This document shows positions 36,571 to 45,327 of a stretch of 64,000 nt of DNA, one piece after another. The stretch comes from CAYUQT01 sp964596165 (GTDB taxonomy: Bacteria; Planctomycetota; Phycisphaerae; UBA1845; JAFGLZ01). The notes below the pieces were generated by a model that made no database searches, had not been told where the DNA came from, and saw nothing but the letters and a program-made list of their open reading frames with translations. Every line of letters begins with the position of its first letter. The first letter of the stretch is position 1. A program made the translations under genes and the position numbers. The stretch covers positions 3,452 to 67,451 of the forward strand of contig CAZQTW010000033.1 of NCBI GenBank assembly GCA_964596165.1, given 5' to 3'.

Positions 36571-36599
36571 TGAATACCCTGACTTTCGTCTTACGTCAA
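36571..36599 (-). promoter_or_regulatory. possible promoter of the porin gene
   Basis: On the minus strand TTGACG (36594-36599) and TATTCA (36571-36576) are 17 bases apart, pointing at the porin start 159 bases away. The -10 is poor (3 of 6), so this is tentative. Confidence 0.3.
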
Positions 36600-36671
36600 G
36601 CATATTCTTGCAATTATGTGGTCTCGACATCTCAGAACGCGCGAGTACGGGTGGGATTGGCCGGAAACAGG

Positions 36672-38504
36672 CTAGTATTGAGATCGTTTTTGGCGAATTA
36701 TGACAAGGAGTAGGTTTATCATGAGTAGGCCCCCCAAGGAGGTGCCGCCGGAACACGCCCCTGGAAACATCGAAGGTTTTCGACCCGGTCCCGACACTGG
36801 CCGTATCGACAGGCCGACGTCATATTGGGCAACCAGACCTGTCCGGCCCGTTCCAAAGTAGGTGAACTTTGCGTAGTACCTGCCCGGGGTTGCTGTGCGG
36901 GAGATGCTCGGGAGTTCTCCTGTGCCCCCGCCGGTGTCATTTTCGAGTTCATTCAGATTGGCGTCGTATAGCCGGAGTTGAACCCCATCGCCTGCAAAGT
37001 GTAAGGTACGGCGTGCGAAGACATTGACTTCCGCCTCCGCTGTGACCTCAAATTGGATCCAATCCACGTCACCCTGCGGGCTGATACTGTGCGTCTGTTC
37101 ACCTCCGTCGGTGATAGGAGTTGCCTGGGCAAGACTGTCATCGGGTTCGTAGTCGTCTTGACCGACTATCCTAATCTCAAGAGAGGCGACAGTAACGCCT
37201 CCCTGAGGTTGCGCGACGTACTTGGCGTACACCGTGACAGTCTCAGACCCGTAGATGGCCGCGTAGTCGCACAAAAGACGCCCCGGCTTGGCGGCGTCAA
37301 AGTGGCAGTGGGGCGTCTGGCCCGCCTCCCATAAGACGCGATTCGTTACCTCCACCACAGCCCCATCGCTGTACGTCGCCTGGGCAAGGTATTGTTCGGC
37401 GGTCCCTCTGGGAAGCAGGGCCGCTCCCCGAATGGCCAAGCCCGTTATCACAGGAGACTTGAGGAGCAGACGCTTGGTGGCCGATAGGGTGACGCCGTTG
37501 TTCGTGTAGCTTGCAGAAATCGTTGCGTACTGATCAACACCGGATTCGTTTGTGTTTGTCAATGTTCCATGCACGGCGGGATCGAACCGGCAGAACGGCG
37601 ATGCGCCGTCGTCCCACAAGGACTCGGCCGTGACGTTCGTGCTGGTCCCGTCGCTCCAATTCGCCAAGACCTCATACCGGACCGTGGCGTGGGGAACGAG
37701 GACCTCCTCACCGAGGATGCCCAAGCCAACAACGGTAGCCAACTTCGGGATGCTCACCACGATTATGGTCTTTTCCGATCGCAGCCTTCCGGTACCGGGA
37801 TCGTATTCGGCGGCAATCGTTGCCTGTTGACTAACGCCGGTGGTGTTTGTGTTGACCAACCGCCCATTGATGTAGGGGTCGAACTTGCAGAGGGCCGATC
37901 CGCCGTCCGTCCAGACCGCGATTTCAGTTATGTCTGTCGTTGTTCCATCGCTCCAACTCGCGATGGCTTGGTATTGGGCCGCGCCGAGATCTGGGAGAAG
38001 CTCAGCTCCAAGAACGATCAGACCGACTATCGTTGCCGGTCTCGGTCCGCTCTCCAACACAATGGTCTTCTCGGCCTGGAGCATGACGGTGCCGGTGTTA
38101 TACTCAGCATGAATGGTTGCCGAGTGATCGGTCTTTGTGTCGTTCGTGTTGTTCAGTCGCCCCTTTACGCCAGGGTCAAATTCGCAGTAGGGCGAACCAT
38201 GGTCCGTCCAAATGACTTTCTCCGTCACGTCGACCCGCCGTCCGTCCTCCAGGATCCCGTAGGCCGAATACGTGCCGGAGGCGCCCTCAGCGATTCGGTC
38301 ATTTCCCTCGATGATCATTCCAATCCAACATGGCGGTCCGTCCACGAATTTCGTCAGGTAAGGGACGTCCTCTGATTGTCCCCCGGCAAACGCAGCCGTC
38401 GAACTGGCCAGGAGTAGGACGATGGCAGATAGGTGTGCGGAAATCGCAATAGTCTGACCGGCGGTGAGCACGGTAGCCGGTATTGCAGATCTGATGATGC
38501 GCAC
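36672..38504 (-). CDS. large surface protein: four tandem Ig-like repeats, PPC domain, C-terminal anchor
   Basis: About 610 aa from GTG 38504 (MRIIRSAIPATVL), after which a signal peptide ends AAFAG. Four repeats of ~90 residues follow, each with a GLxIxGxExL-like start, YxAxAxWSDGTxxxVT, W(T/D)DxGSxxCxFDPxxxGRLxNTN and a xATIxAxY strand, as in bacterial Ig-like (Big_2) modules. Residues ~440-560 hold a PPC-type domain (DDYEPDDSLAQATPI, DVDWIQFEV). The tail GACSGGTSLGG, a helix MINLLLVII and RQKRSQY look like a sorting signal. It probably acts in adhesion. The longer frame to 38627 has no signal-like start. Confidence 0.7.
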   Translation of the reverse strand: MRIIRSAIPATVLTAGQTIAISAHLSAIVLLLASSTAAFAGGQSEDVPYLTKFVDGPPCWIGMIIEGNDRIAEGASGTYSAYGILEDGRRVDVTEKVIWTDHGSPYCEFDPGVKGRLNNTNDTKTDHSATIHAEYNTGTVMLQAEKTIVLESGPRPATIVGLIVLGAELLPDLGAAQYQAIASWSDGTTTDITEIAVWTDGGSALCKFDPYINGRLVNTNTTGVSQQATIAAEYDPGTGRLRSEKTIIVVSIPKLATVVGLGILGEEVLVPHATVRYEVLANWSDGTSTNVTAESLWDDGASPFCRFDPAVHGTLTNTNESGVDQYATISASYTNNGVTLSATKRLLLKSPVITGLAIRGAALLPRGTAEQYLAQATYSDGAVVEVTNRVLWEAGQTPHCHFDAAKPGRLLCDYAAIYGSETVTVYAKYVAQPQGGVTVASLEIRIVGQDDYEPDDSLAQATPITDGGEQTHSISPQGDVDWIQFEVTAEAEVNVFARRTLHFAGDGVQLRLYDANLNELENDTGGGTGELPSISRTATPGRYYAKFTYFGTGRTGLVAQYDVGLSIRPVSGPGRKPSMFPGACSGGTSLGGLLMINLLLVIIRQKRSQY

Positions 38505-39161
38505 CTTGTCTGGGCCATCCCGTGCGGCACACGAGGCGGTCCGCCATGCTGCCCTGCTTCTCAGGCCGGTTCTTGGCAACCTCATCTGTCTGGCCTCGTC
38601 GACTCGAAACGTCCCGGTTCCGGCCACCTATCCGGATGAGTTGCCCTCCGATGGCAAATGGCAAACGGAATGACTGCCAAGAGACTAGAATTGCACGCCT
38701 TGGCGCTATCTCGGATCGCGGCGAAAAATGGTGTCTTTCCCGTTTTCCTTTCTTCCATGGGTCTTTCGGGTACTTAGGTGCGCCAAGTGTGTCGGTTCTG
38801 GCCCACCTTGCCGCACTAAACATTGTAGCGGTCCACCCTGCCCGGACCAAGTGGATACTTTGCAGGGCCTCGCCAATAGTCGCAGTGGGGCTTCAACTCA
38901 GGGGCTTACGTCCTTTGGCTTCCGACCGGGCTACTGGCGATGGCATGCTTGACAAACGGAGACCCCAAGAACGGATTCTACTGGTTGCGGCGCAATAAAA
39001 TAGATCCTTCCTTCCACGCGGACCGGCATCTGTCTGGGCCGGCGTGCGAGCGGAAGGAGAACGACTCGGAGTTTTTCTTGATGGAATTGTCGCCAGACCA
39101 GTAGAATGCGAAGCCGCTCATTTCGGTATGCCCTGGAGTCAATGAGAAAGGGAACGATCTG
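38505..39161. other. intergenic, no gene supported
   Basis: 657 bases between the surface-protein gene (-) and the small accessory protein (+). It is less GC-rich than the genes around it. Several frames of 68-183 codons cross it on both strands, but they show no domain and the 183-codon minus-strand one is largely antisense noise. No terminator or structured RNA was recognised. Confidence 0.5.
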
Positions 39162-39335
39162 ATGTTGGGAATAGAGGACAAATACGTCTCGGCAGCCTAT
39201 CTCCTGTGCGTTGCCAGCTCTGCTTTGTGCGTGGTGTACGGATTGTTCAACTGGAACAGGGGCGATGAGGAGGTCAAGCAGGAGGACATTCAATGGGCCG
39301 CTGAGGAACAGAAGGTCGAAGAGGAAGCACCCTGA
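39162..39335 (+). CDS. symporter small accessory protein-like (57 aa)
   Basis: A 57-codon frame below usual length cut-offs. MLGIEDKYVSAAYLLC starts a single helix that ends LCVVYGLFNWNRGDE, followed by an acidic tail rich in Glu (QKVEEEAP). This matches the pattern of small accessory proteins found beside sodium/solute symporters. The ATG follows AAAGGGA. No symporter is directly adjacent: the nearest SSS carrier is 6 kb downstream at 45328 on the same strand. Function is inferred from the helix-plus-NWN pattern alone. Confidence 0.7.
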   Translation: MLGIEDKYVSAAYLLCVASSALCVVYGLFNWNRGDEEVKQEDIQWAAEEQKVEEEAP

Positions 39336-39779
39336 TCACCCGGACCTGCAGTTCCGCAGAGGATCGTCATGTCGCATGCGGGACGGTCAAAGATAGGAGG
39401 GCGTTTCACGACGCTCGCCCGAACCGGCCGGGGGTGGCTCCACGGGGCGTTGCACTGCCGCCGTCGATTCATGTGGCGAATGTGATGAGTCGGGCCACGA
39501 AACCGCCGTCGGAATCGCATCCGGAGAAGTGTCTTGGTGGGGTCAAAGGCGACGCTAAGAGGCGTTAAGTCCGGGGATACCGCCAGCGACGTAAACGAAG
39601 CAAGCCATTGCATTCGGCCGGTTTTCTGCTATGAGTTCTTTCCTAGAGTGGGGTTGGTCGTGGGGCAGGCACGTCGGCGTCGGCCATCCTCGTCTCGGCC
39701 CTGACTCCGGGAGTGTTCGAGGGCGTGGGGTGGCTGGGGGGGACATCCCCCGGGGCTGTCGTTTTTGGCGGGGTTGTCG
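39336..39779. other. intergenic before iorA
   Basis: 444 bases without a supported gene. It becomes very G-rich towards iorA, where GGGGG and CCCCC can pair around ACAT (39738-39751), a possible structured leader. No promoter match was convincing. Confidence 0.4.
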
Positions 39780-41387
39780 ATGACTCAATCGAATCGCATG
39801 TTGCTGTTCGGAAATGAGGCCGTGGCCCAGGCGGCGAAGGATGCGGGTGTGGCCTTCGGGGCCGGCTATCCGGGGACGCCTTCGACGGAGATTCTGGAGC
39901 ATTTCTCGTCGATCGGCGGTCACGCGCAATGGTCGCCCAATGAAAAAGTCGCATTCGAGGTGGCGCTGGGCGCGGCGTTCGGCGGCGCCAGGGCGATGGC
40001 CACCATGAAGCACGTCGGGTTGAACGTGGCGGCCGATCCGTTCTTCACGGCGGCGTACACAGGTGTCAAGGGCGCCTTCGTCGTCGTGTCGGCCGACGAT
40101 CCCAGCATGCACTCGAGTCAAAACGAGCAGGACAACCGGCACTATGCGCGAGCGGCGGCCGTGCCGATGCTCGAGCCGTCCGATTCGCAGGAAGCGTACG
40201 ACTTCATGATCGAGGCGATCGAGATCTCCGAACGATGGGGCATTCCGGTCATGCTTCGACTGACCACGCGGATCTGTCATTCACGAACGACGGTCTGTCG
40301 GCGCGAACTGCCGGCGCCTCCCGCGCCTCACTTCGAGCACGACATCCAAGGTCGGGTGATGATTCCCGGCTACGCCCGACCGGCCCATCGCCGGCTGCGA
40401 GCCAAGATCGCCCAGATCAAGGAATGGAACGAAGTCTCGCCCATCAATCGGCGAATCGCCCGGGACACGTCGCTCGGGATCATCACGTCGGGCGTGGCGT
40501 ACATGCATGCGCGAGAGGCCGCCCCCCAGGCCAGTTTCCTCAAGTTGGGGATGACGTATCCCTTGCCCATCGAGATGATCCGCTCCTTCGCCGCCGGTGT
40601 GCGTCGGTGCGTCATCATCGAAGAAGGCGATCCCTATCTCGTCGAGTCTATTGCCTCCGCCGGGATCAAGGTCGAGGGCAAGGCGGAGGTCTTCCGCTTC
40701 AACGAACTGAATGTCGGGCGGGTTCGTCGCATACTGGCCGGTGACACCGAAGAGAAGGTCAGTCCGCCTGCCGGAAAGCCGCCGCAACTGTGCGTCGGCT
40801 GTCCCCACCGGACGGTGTTCGAAATCCTCGGTAAGTTGGACTGTATTGTCGCAGGCGACATCGGGTGCTACACGCTGGCGGTCCTTCCTCCATATAAGGC
40901 GATGGACAGTTGCGTGTGCATGGGCGCGAGCGTCGGTGTCGGATTGGGGCTCCGGCATGTCCTGCCGAGGGACGAGGCCAAACGGGTGGTGAGCGTGGTC
41001 GGTGACAGCACCTTCGTACACGGTGGAATTACCGGCATGGTCGAAATGATCTACAATCCGCCGCCCACCGGCCATGTCCTCATGATCCTGGACAATCAGA
41101 CGACCGCGATGACGGGGCTACAGGAGCACCCGGGCACCGGTCGGACGCTCGATCACAAGCCGACGGGCAAGGTCGTCTTCGAGGATCTTGCCCGAACGCT
41201 GGGCATCAAGAACGTGTATGTTACCGACCCGACGAAAGACCCGGGGACGTTCGAACGTCTGGTGGTGGACTCCCTGGCAAAGGAAGAGTTGACGTTGATC
41301 GTGGTGCGTCGTCCGTGCCTGTTGGCCGCCAAGGCGATTCGGGAGTTGGAACGGGCCGCGCAAGGGGGTACCCAGCATGCCGAATGA
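39780..41387 (+). CDS. iorA: indolepyruvate:ferredoxin oxidoreductase alpha subunit, lacking the ferredoxin domain
   Basis: 535 aa, shorter than the usual 600 or more. The enzyme oxidatively decarboxylates aryl-pyruvates to aryl-acetyl-CoA, passing electrons to ferredoxin. The pyrimidine domain starts LLFGNEAVAQAAKDAGVAF; the TPP domain holds LCVGCPHRTVFEIL, GDIGCYTLAVLPP and VVGDSTFVHGGITG with LDNQTTAMTG. The C-terminal two-cluster ferredoxin domain (CxxCxxCxxxC pairs) is missing: the protein stops at GGTQHAE, where iorB begins with an 11-base overlap. It is thus a genuine short form, not a frameshift. Start ATG 39780 is chosen over TTG 39765. Confidence 0.92.
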   Translation: MTQSNRMLLFGNEAVAQAAKDAGVAFGAGYPGTPSTEILEHFSSIGGHAQWSPNEKVAFEVALGAAFGGARAMATMKHVGLNVAADPFFTAAYTGVKGAFVVVSADDPSMHSSQNEQDNRHYARAAAVPMLEPSDSQEAYDFMIEAIEISERWGIPVMLRLTTRICHSRTTVCRRELPAPPAPHFEHDIQGRVMIPGYARPAHRRLRAKIAQIKEWNEVSPINRRIARDTSLGIITSGVAYMHAREAAPQASFLKLGMTYPLPIEMIRSFAAGVRRCVIIEEGDPYLVESIASAGIKVEGKAEVFRFNELNVGRVRRILAGDTEEKVSPPAGKPPQLCVGCPHRTVFEILGKLDCIVAGDIGCYTLAVLPPYKAMDSCVCMGASVGVGLGLRHVLPRDEAKRVVSVVGDSTFVHGGITGMVEMIYNPPPTGHVLMILDNQTTAMTGLQEHPGTGRTLDHKPTGKVVFEDLARTLGIKNVYVTDPTKDPGTFERLVVDSLAKEELTLIVVRRPCLLAAKAIRELERAAQGGTQHAE

Positions 41388-41862
41388 GGTAACGAACGTT
41401 ATCATCGCCGGGTTGGGCGGACAGGGGGCCATCAAGGCGTCCGACATCCTGGCCGAGGTGGCGTTTGCCGCGGGCCTCGATGTGAAGAAGAGCGAAATCC
41501 ACGGTATGAGTCAACGAGGCGGATCCGTTTCAAGCGAGGTTCGCTTCGGGACCGAGGTCCTCAGTCCGATGGTGCCCCCCGGCGAGGCGGACTACCTGAT
41601 TGTGTTGGACCCGGGTGAGGTGGAGGTCAACCGATCCAATCTGCGGGCCGGCGGCGTGTTGATTCATCCGGGTCTGGTTCGTGAGAGCGACCTGTCGAAC
41701 AAACGGAGCCTGAACGTCGCGCTGCTGGGTGTCCTGAGCGCGTATCTGCCTTTCGACAAGTCGCTCTGGGTGGAGGCCATTCGCGCGAACCTGGCCGAGA
41801 AGCTGCACGAAGCCAATCTACAGGCCTTTGAGGTCGGTCGGTCGGCGGCAAAAGCCAAGTAG
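41377..41862 (+). CDS. iorB: indolepyruvate oxidoreductase beta subunit
   Basis: 161 aa, slightly short for the family. It carries the gamma-type domain of 2-oxoacid:ferredoxin oxidoreductases: VIIAGLGGQGAIKASDILAE, KKSEIHGMSQRGGSVSSEV and ADYLIVLDPGEVEVN. It pairs with IorA to convert indolepyruvate, phenylpyruvate or hydroxyphenylpyruvate. It overlaps the end of iorA by 11 bases, and the first paaK gene follows, so these are likely one transcript. Confidence 0.92.
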   Translation: MPNEVTNVIIAGLGGQGAIKASDILAEVAFAAGLDVKKSEIHGMSQRGGSVSSEVRFGTEVLSPMVPPGEADYLIVLDPGEVEVNRSNLRAGGVLIHPGLVRESDLSNKRSLNVALLGVLSAYLPFDKSLWVEAIRANLAEKLHEANLQAFEVGRSAAKAK

Positions 41863-42055
41863 AAGCAGGGCCGGGTCGATTGGGATGCGGACCCGGCCGC
41901 TTGTTCTTTAGAGGCGAGCAGTCGCGCCGGAACGTACGGGGCGCGGTGGCGCATCCGACGGCTCTGTGATAAGCGGATGCCGTTAGGTGCGGCCGGGCGA
42001 AAAACGGTGGCTGTCTGGGTTACGAGTCGGCAATCAGAAGAAGAGAGCACATCCC

Positions 42056-43387
42056 ATGAAAGGACATGCACAGGTTTCAACCGTCGGTTTTCATCCGGCC
42101 AGTGCTCCGGACTACCTGCCCGTCCGGCAGCTTCGGGAGCTGCAACTGGCCCGTTTCAAGGCGATGATCGACAGGGCGTACGACCACCAATCGCTGTTCC
42201 GGAAGCGTATGGATGAGCGTGGTCTGAAACCGGCCGATATCCGTTCGCTGAAAGACGTGTCGAAGCTGCCCTTCACGGTCAAGGCGGATCTTCGCGACAC
42301 CTATCCATTCGGTCTGTTCGCCAGTCCGATGAGCGATATCGTTCGGCTGCACGCTTCCAGCGGCACGACGGGCAAGCCCATCGTGGTTGCTTACACCCAG
42401 GAAGACATCGAGGTGTGGGCAGGCGTGATGGTGCGGACATTTCTTGCCTGTGGGCTGCATCGCGGGGACATCATTCAGAACGCCTACGGCTACGGCCTGT
42501 TCACCGGAGGTCTGGGCGCCCACTACGGCGGCGAGGCCCTCGGGGCGACCGTTATCCCCATTTCCGGCGGAAACACCGATCGCCAGATGATGATCATGAA
42601 GGATTTCGGCGTGACGGCCATCTGCTGTACGCCGAGCTATTTCCTTCACATCATCGAACGGGCGCAGGAAAGCGGCATCGACCTGAAGGAGCTCAAGATT
42701 CGCGCGGGAATCTTCGGCGCCGAGCCCTGGACCGAAGCGATGCGGATTCGGATTGAGGCGGAAAGCCCGATCAAGGCGTATGACATCTACGGCTTGTCGG
42801 AGATCATCGGTCCCGGGGTGGCGAGCGAGTGCCAGGAGCAAGCGGGGCTGCACATCTTCGAGGACTATTTCTACCCCGAGATCATTGATCCGCAGACGTG
42901 CGAGACGTTGCCGGATGGGACGGAGGGCGAGTTGGTCCTTACGACGTTGGGCAAGTGGGCGATGCCGATGATCCGGTATCGCACCCGCGACATCACCGAG
43001 ATCATGACCGAGCCGTGCGGCTGCGGGCGAACCATTCGCCGGATCAAGCGGATTGCCCGCCGCAGCGACGATATGTTCATCATCCGCGGCGTTAACGTCT
43101 TTCCGTCGCAGATCGAGACGGCCTTGCTTACGGTCGAAGGGACGCTGCCTCACTACCAGATCATCCTGACCCGAGAAAAGGGGCTCGATAATATGGAGGT
43201 TCAGGTGGAAGTGACGGCGGAGGTCTTCAGCGACAAGGTGGGCGCCCTGGAGGGGCTGCAACGCAAGTTATCCGTCGCGATCGAGAGGACGCTGAATATT
43301 CGTGCCGCCGTCCGGCTTGTCGAGCCGCATACGATCGCACGCAGCGAGGGTAAGGCAAAGCGCGTGATCGACAAGAGAGTCATGTAG
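42056..43387 (+). CDS. paaK: phenylacetate-CoA ligase, copy 1
   Basis: 443 aa. The adenylate-forming motif HASSGTTGKPIVVAYT, AYGYGLFTGGLG, DIYGLSEIIGPG, IRYRTRD, and the C-terminal RSDDMFIIRGVNVFPSQIE are all present. The enzyme activates phenylacetate or another aryl-acetate to its CoA thioester with ATP; run in reverse beside IorAB it could yield ATP and free aryl-acetate. A Cys cluster (EPCGCGRTIR) lies just before the hinge as in the family. The ATG at 42056 follows GAAGAAGAGAG. A second copy lies 550 bases downstream. Confidence 0.93.
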   Translation: MKGHAQVSTVGFHPASAPDYLPVRQLRELQLARFKAMIDRAYDHQSLFRKRMDERGLKPADIRSLKDVSKLPFTVKADLRDTYPFGLFASPMSDIVRLHASSGTTGKPIVVAYTQEDIEVWAGVMVRTFLACGLHRGDIIQNAYGYGLFTGGLGAHYGGEALGATVIPISGGNTDRQMMIMKDFGVTAICCTPSYFLHIIERAQESGIDLKELKIRAGIFGAEPWTEAMRIRIEAESPIKAYDIYGLSEIIGPGVASECQEQAGLHIFEDYFYPEIIDPQTCETLPDGTEGELVLTTLGKWAMPMIRYRTRDITEIMTEPCGCGRTIRRIKRIARRSDDMFIIRGVNVFPSQIETALLTVEGTLPHYQIILTREKGLDNMEVQVEVTAEVFSDKVGALEGLQRKLSVAIERTLNIRAAVRLVEPHTIARSEGKAKRVIDKRVM

Positions 43388-43422
43388 TCGACGGCCGATC
43401 GGCCGAAAACGAGGGAACACCC

Positions 43423-43869
43423 ATGAAAACCACGCAATTGTCCGTGTTTCTGGAGAACCAACCCGGCCGGCTGAGTGGCCCGTGCAAGCTGTTGGCCGAT
43501 GCGGGCATCAACATCCTCACGCTGTCGCTGGCCGATACGCAGCAGTTCGGCATCCTTCGCTTGATCGTTCGAGACTGGCAGAAGGCCAAGTCCGTGTTGG
43601 AGAGGGCCGGTTGCGTGGTCAAGGTGACCGAGGTGGTCGCCACCGAGGTGGCCGACCGTCCCGGCGGGCTCGCCGAGGTCCTGGAAGTCCTCGAAAAGGC
43701 GGGAATCAACATCGACTACATGTACGCCTTTACGTTCCGTCGCGAAGACAAGGCGGTATTGGTCTTTCGCTTTGAAAACCCGGATGCGGCGGTGCAGGTG
43801 CTTGTGTCCAAGGGCATCAACGTGCTCAAGAGCGTTGAACTCTACGATCTCGTCGAGTCGGACAAGTAG
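43423..43869 (+). CDS. tandem ACT domain protein
   Basis: 148 aa made of two ACT domains: KTTQLSVFLENQPGRLSGPC at residues 1-70 and DRPGGLAEVLEVLEKAGINID at 70-148. ACT domains bind amino acids and control enzymes. Proteins of this type regularly lie beside paaK and ior genes in anaerobes and archaea, so a role in sensing an aromatic or branched amino acid is likely. It lies between the two paaK copies, 35 bases after the first and 71 before the second. Confidence 0.9.
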   Translation: MKTTQLSVFLENQPGRLSGPCKLLADAGINILTLSLADTQQFGILRLIVRDWQKAKSVLERAGCVVKVTEVVATEVADRPGGLAEVLEVLEKAGINIDYMYAFTFRREDKAVLVFRFENPDAAVQVLVSKGINVLKSVELYDLVESDK

Positions 43870-43940
43870 TCCTCTTCTGCGGCAGGGCTCGGTCCGTTGG
43901 GGCTCAAGAGGTCCACGGCCGACCCCAGGCAAGTCAAACG

Positions 43941-45272
43941 ATGCCCACATTCGTCACGGAGAACCGTATCTGGGACCCGGCCGCCGAGACCATGCCGAGG
44001 GACGATCTTCAGGCGCTCCAAGTGCGGCGACTGAAAGAGCTGGTCGCCCGCGTGGCTCAGGTGCCGTTCTACAAGCGGGAATTCGGGAAGGAAGGTGTCA
44101 CGCCCGACTCGATGAGGAGCCTCGACGATCTCCGACGTCTCCCATTCACCACGAAGGATGATCTCCGTCAGCACTACCCCCTGGGCTTTCTCGCGGTGCC
44201 TCGGGAGAAGGTAGTGCGGATTCACGGTTCGTCGGGGACCACGGGCAAGCCCACGCTGGTGGCCTACACGGCCGAGGACCGGTCGACATGGGCGGATCTG
44301 TGCGCGAGGTTCCTCGTAGGCGGGGGCTTGCGGCCGGAACATCTGGTCCACATCGCGTTCGGATACGGCCTTTTCACCGGCGGATTCGGGTTGCACTACG
44401 GGGTCGAACGCGTCGGGGCGGCGATCGTCCCGGCGGCGTCGGGCAACACGCCCAGGCAGATCATGCTGATCCAGGATCTCGGCGCCGACGTGCTCGTATG
44501 CACGCCAAGCTACTCCCTGAATATCGCCGAGGTCGCGCGGCAGCAGGGCATCGATCCTCGCAAGCTGCCGCTCAAGTTCGCCCATTTCGGGGGCGAACCG
44601 TGGACCGAGGACATGCGGATTCAGATCGAGCGCGAGATGGACCTGCTGGCCTTCAACAACTACGGCCTCAGCGAGATCATCGGTCCCGGCGTCAGCGGCG
44701 AGTGCGCCGCCAGAACCGGCATGCACATTCAGGAAGACCATTTTCTTGTGGAATGCCTCGATCCGGTCACCCTGCAACCCGTGCAGGCCGGCCAACAGGG
44801 CGAGTTGGTCATCACGACACTGACCAAGCAAGCGATGCCGCTGATCCGGTATCGCACGCGCGATGTCGCTTCGCTTGACTACGCGACATGCCCTTGCGGT
44901 CGCACGACGGTTCGCATGAGCCGCGTCACGGGCCGCTCCGACGACATGCTCATCATCCGAGGCGTGAACGTGTTTCCGTCCCAGGTCGAGGAGGCTCTGC
45001 TCCGCGTCGAGGGCACGGCTCCGCATTATCTCATCGAGGTTTCTCGGCCCGGCACGCTCGACGAAGTCACGGTTCACGTCGAGATGCGCCCGCAAGACTT
45101 CTCGGACAGGTTGGCACAGGTGCAATCGCTGCGCGATCGCATCGACCGTGAGATCCAGTCCATCACGGGCATTCGCATGAAGGTCAACCTGGTGGAACCT
45201 CAGACGCTGGAGCGTTCCATGGGTAAGGCCAAACGCGTGATCGATCACCGCAGGGAAACGGGGCAGATATAA
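43941..45272 (+). CDS. paaK: phenylacetate-CoA ligase, copy 2
   Basis: 443 aa, same length as copy 1 with all motifs: HGSSGTTGKPTLVAYT, AFGYGLFTGGFG, NNYGLSEIIGPGV, IRYRTRD, ATCPCGRTTVRM and RSDDMLIIRGVNVFPSQVE. The two copies differ throughout, so this is an old duplication and not a recent repeat; they may favour different aryl acids such as phenylacetate and indoleacetate. The gene is followed by a sodium/solute symporter after 55 bases, probably in the same operon. Confidence 0.93.
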   Translation: MPTFVTENRIWDPAAETMPRDDLQALQVRRLKELVARVAQVPFYKREFGKEGVTPDSMRSLDDLRRLPFTTKDDLRQHYPLGFLAVPREKVVRIHGSSGTTGKPTLVAYTAEDRSTWADLCARFLVGGGLRPEHLVHIAFGYGLFTGGFGLHYGVERVGAAIVPAASGNTPRQIMLIQDLGADVLVCTPSYSLNIAEVARQQGIDPRKLPLKFAHFGGEPWTEDMRIQIEREMDLLAFNNYGLSEIIGPGVSGECAARTGMHIQEDHFLVECLDPVTLQPVQAGQQGELVITTLTKQAMPLIRYRTRDVASLDYATCPCGRTTVRMSRVTGRSDDMLIIRGVNVFPSQVEEALLRVEGTAPHYLIEVSRPGTLDEVTVHVEMRPQDFSDRLAQVQSLRDRIDREIQSITGIRMKVNLVEPQTLERSMGKAKRVIDHRRETGQI

Positions 45273-45327
45273 CCTCCCTTCACCGCCGCATGCCGTTCCG
45301 GAGCATGCGCGTTCAGGAGAAGACTTC

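Noticed and set aside
38299..38850. 183-codon minus-strand frame at the start of the surface-protein gene
   Set aside because: Out of frame with the signal peptide and repeats, and without motifs.
38940..39105. Open stretch reading MACLTNGDPKNGFYWLRR with a stop at 39103
   Set aside because: It superficially recalls planctomycete pilin tails, but the H-x9-D-G pattern is absent and no N-terminal methylation motif lies upstream.
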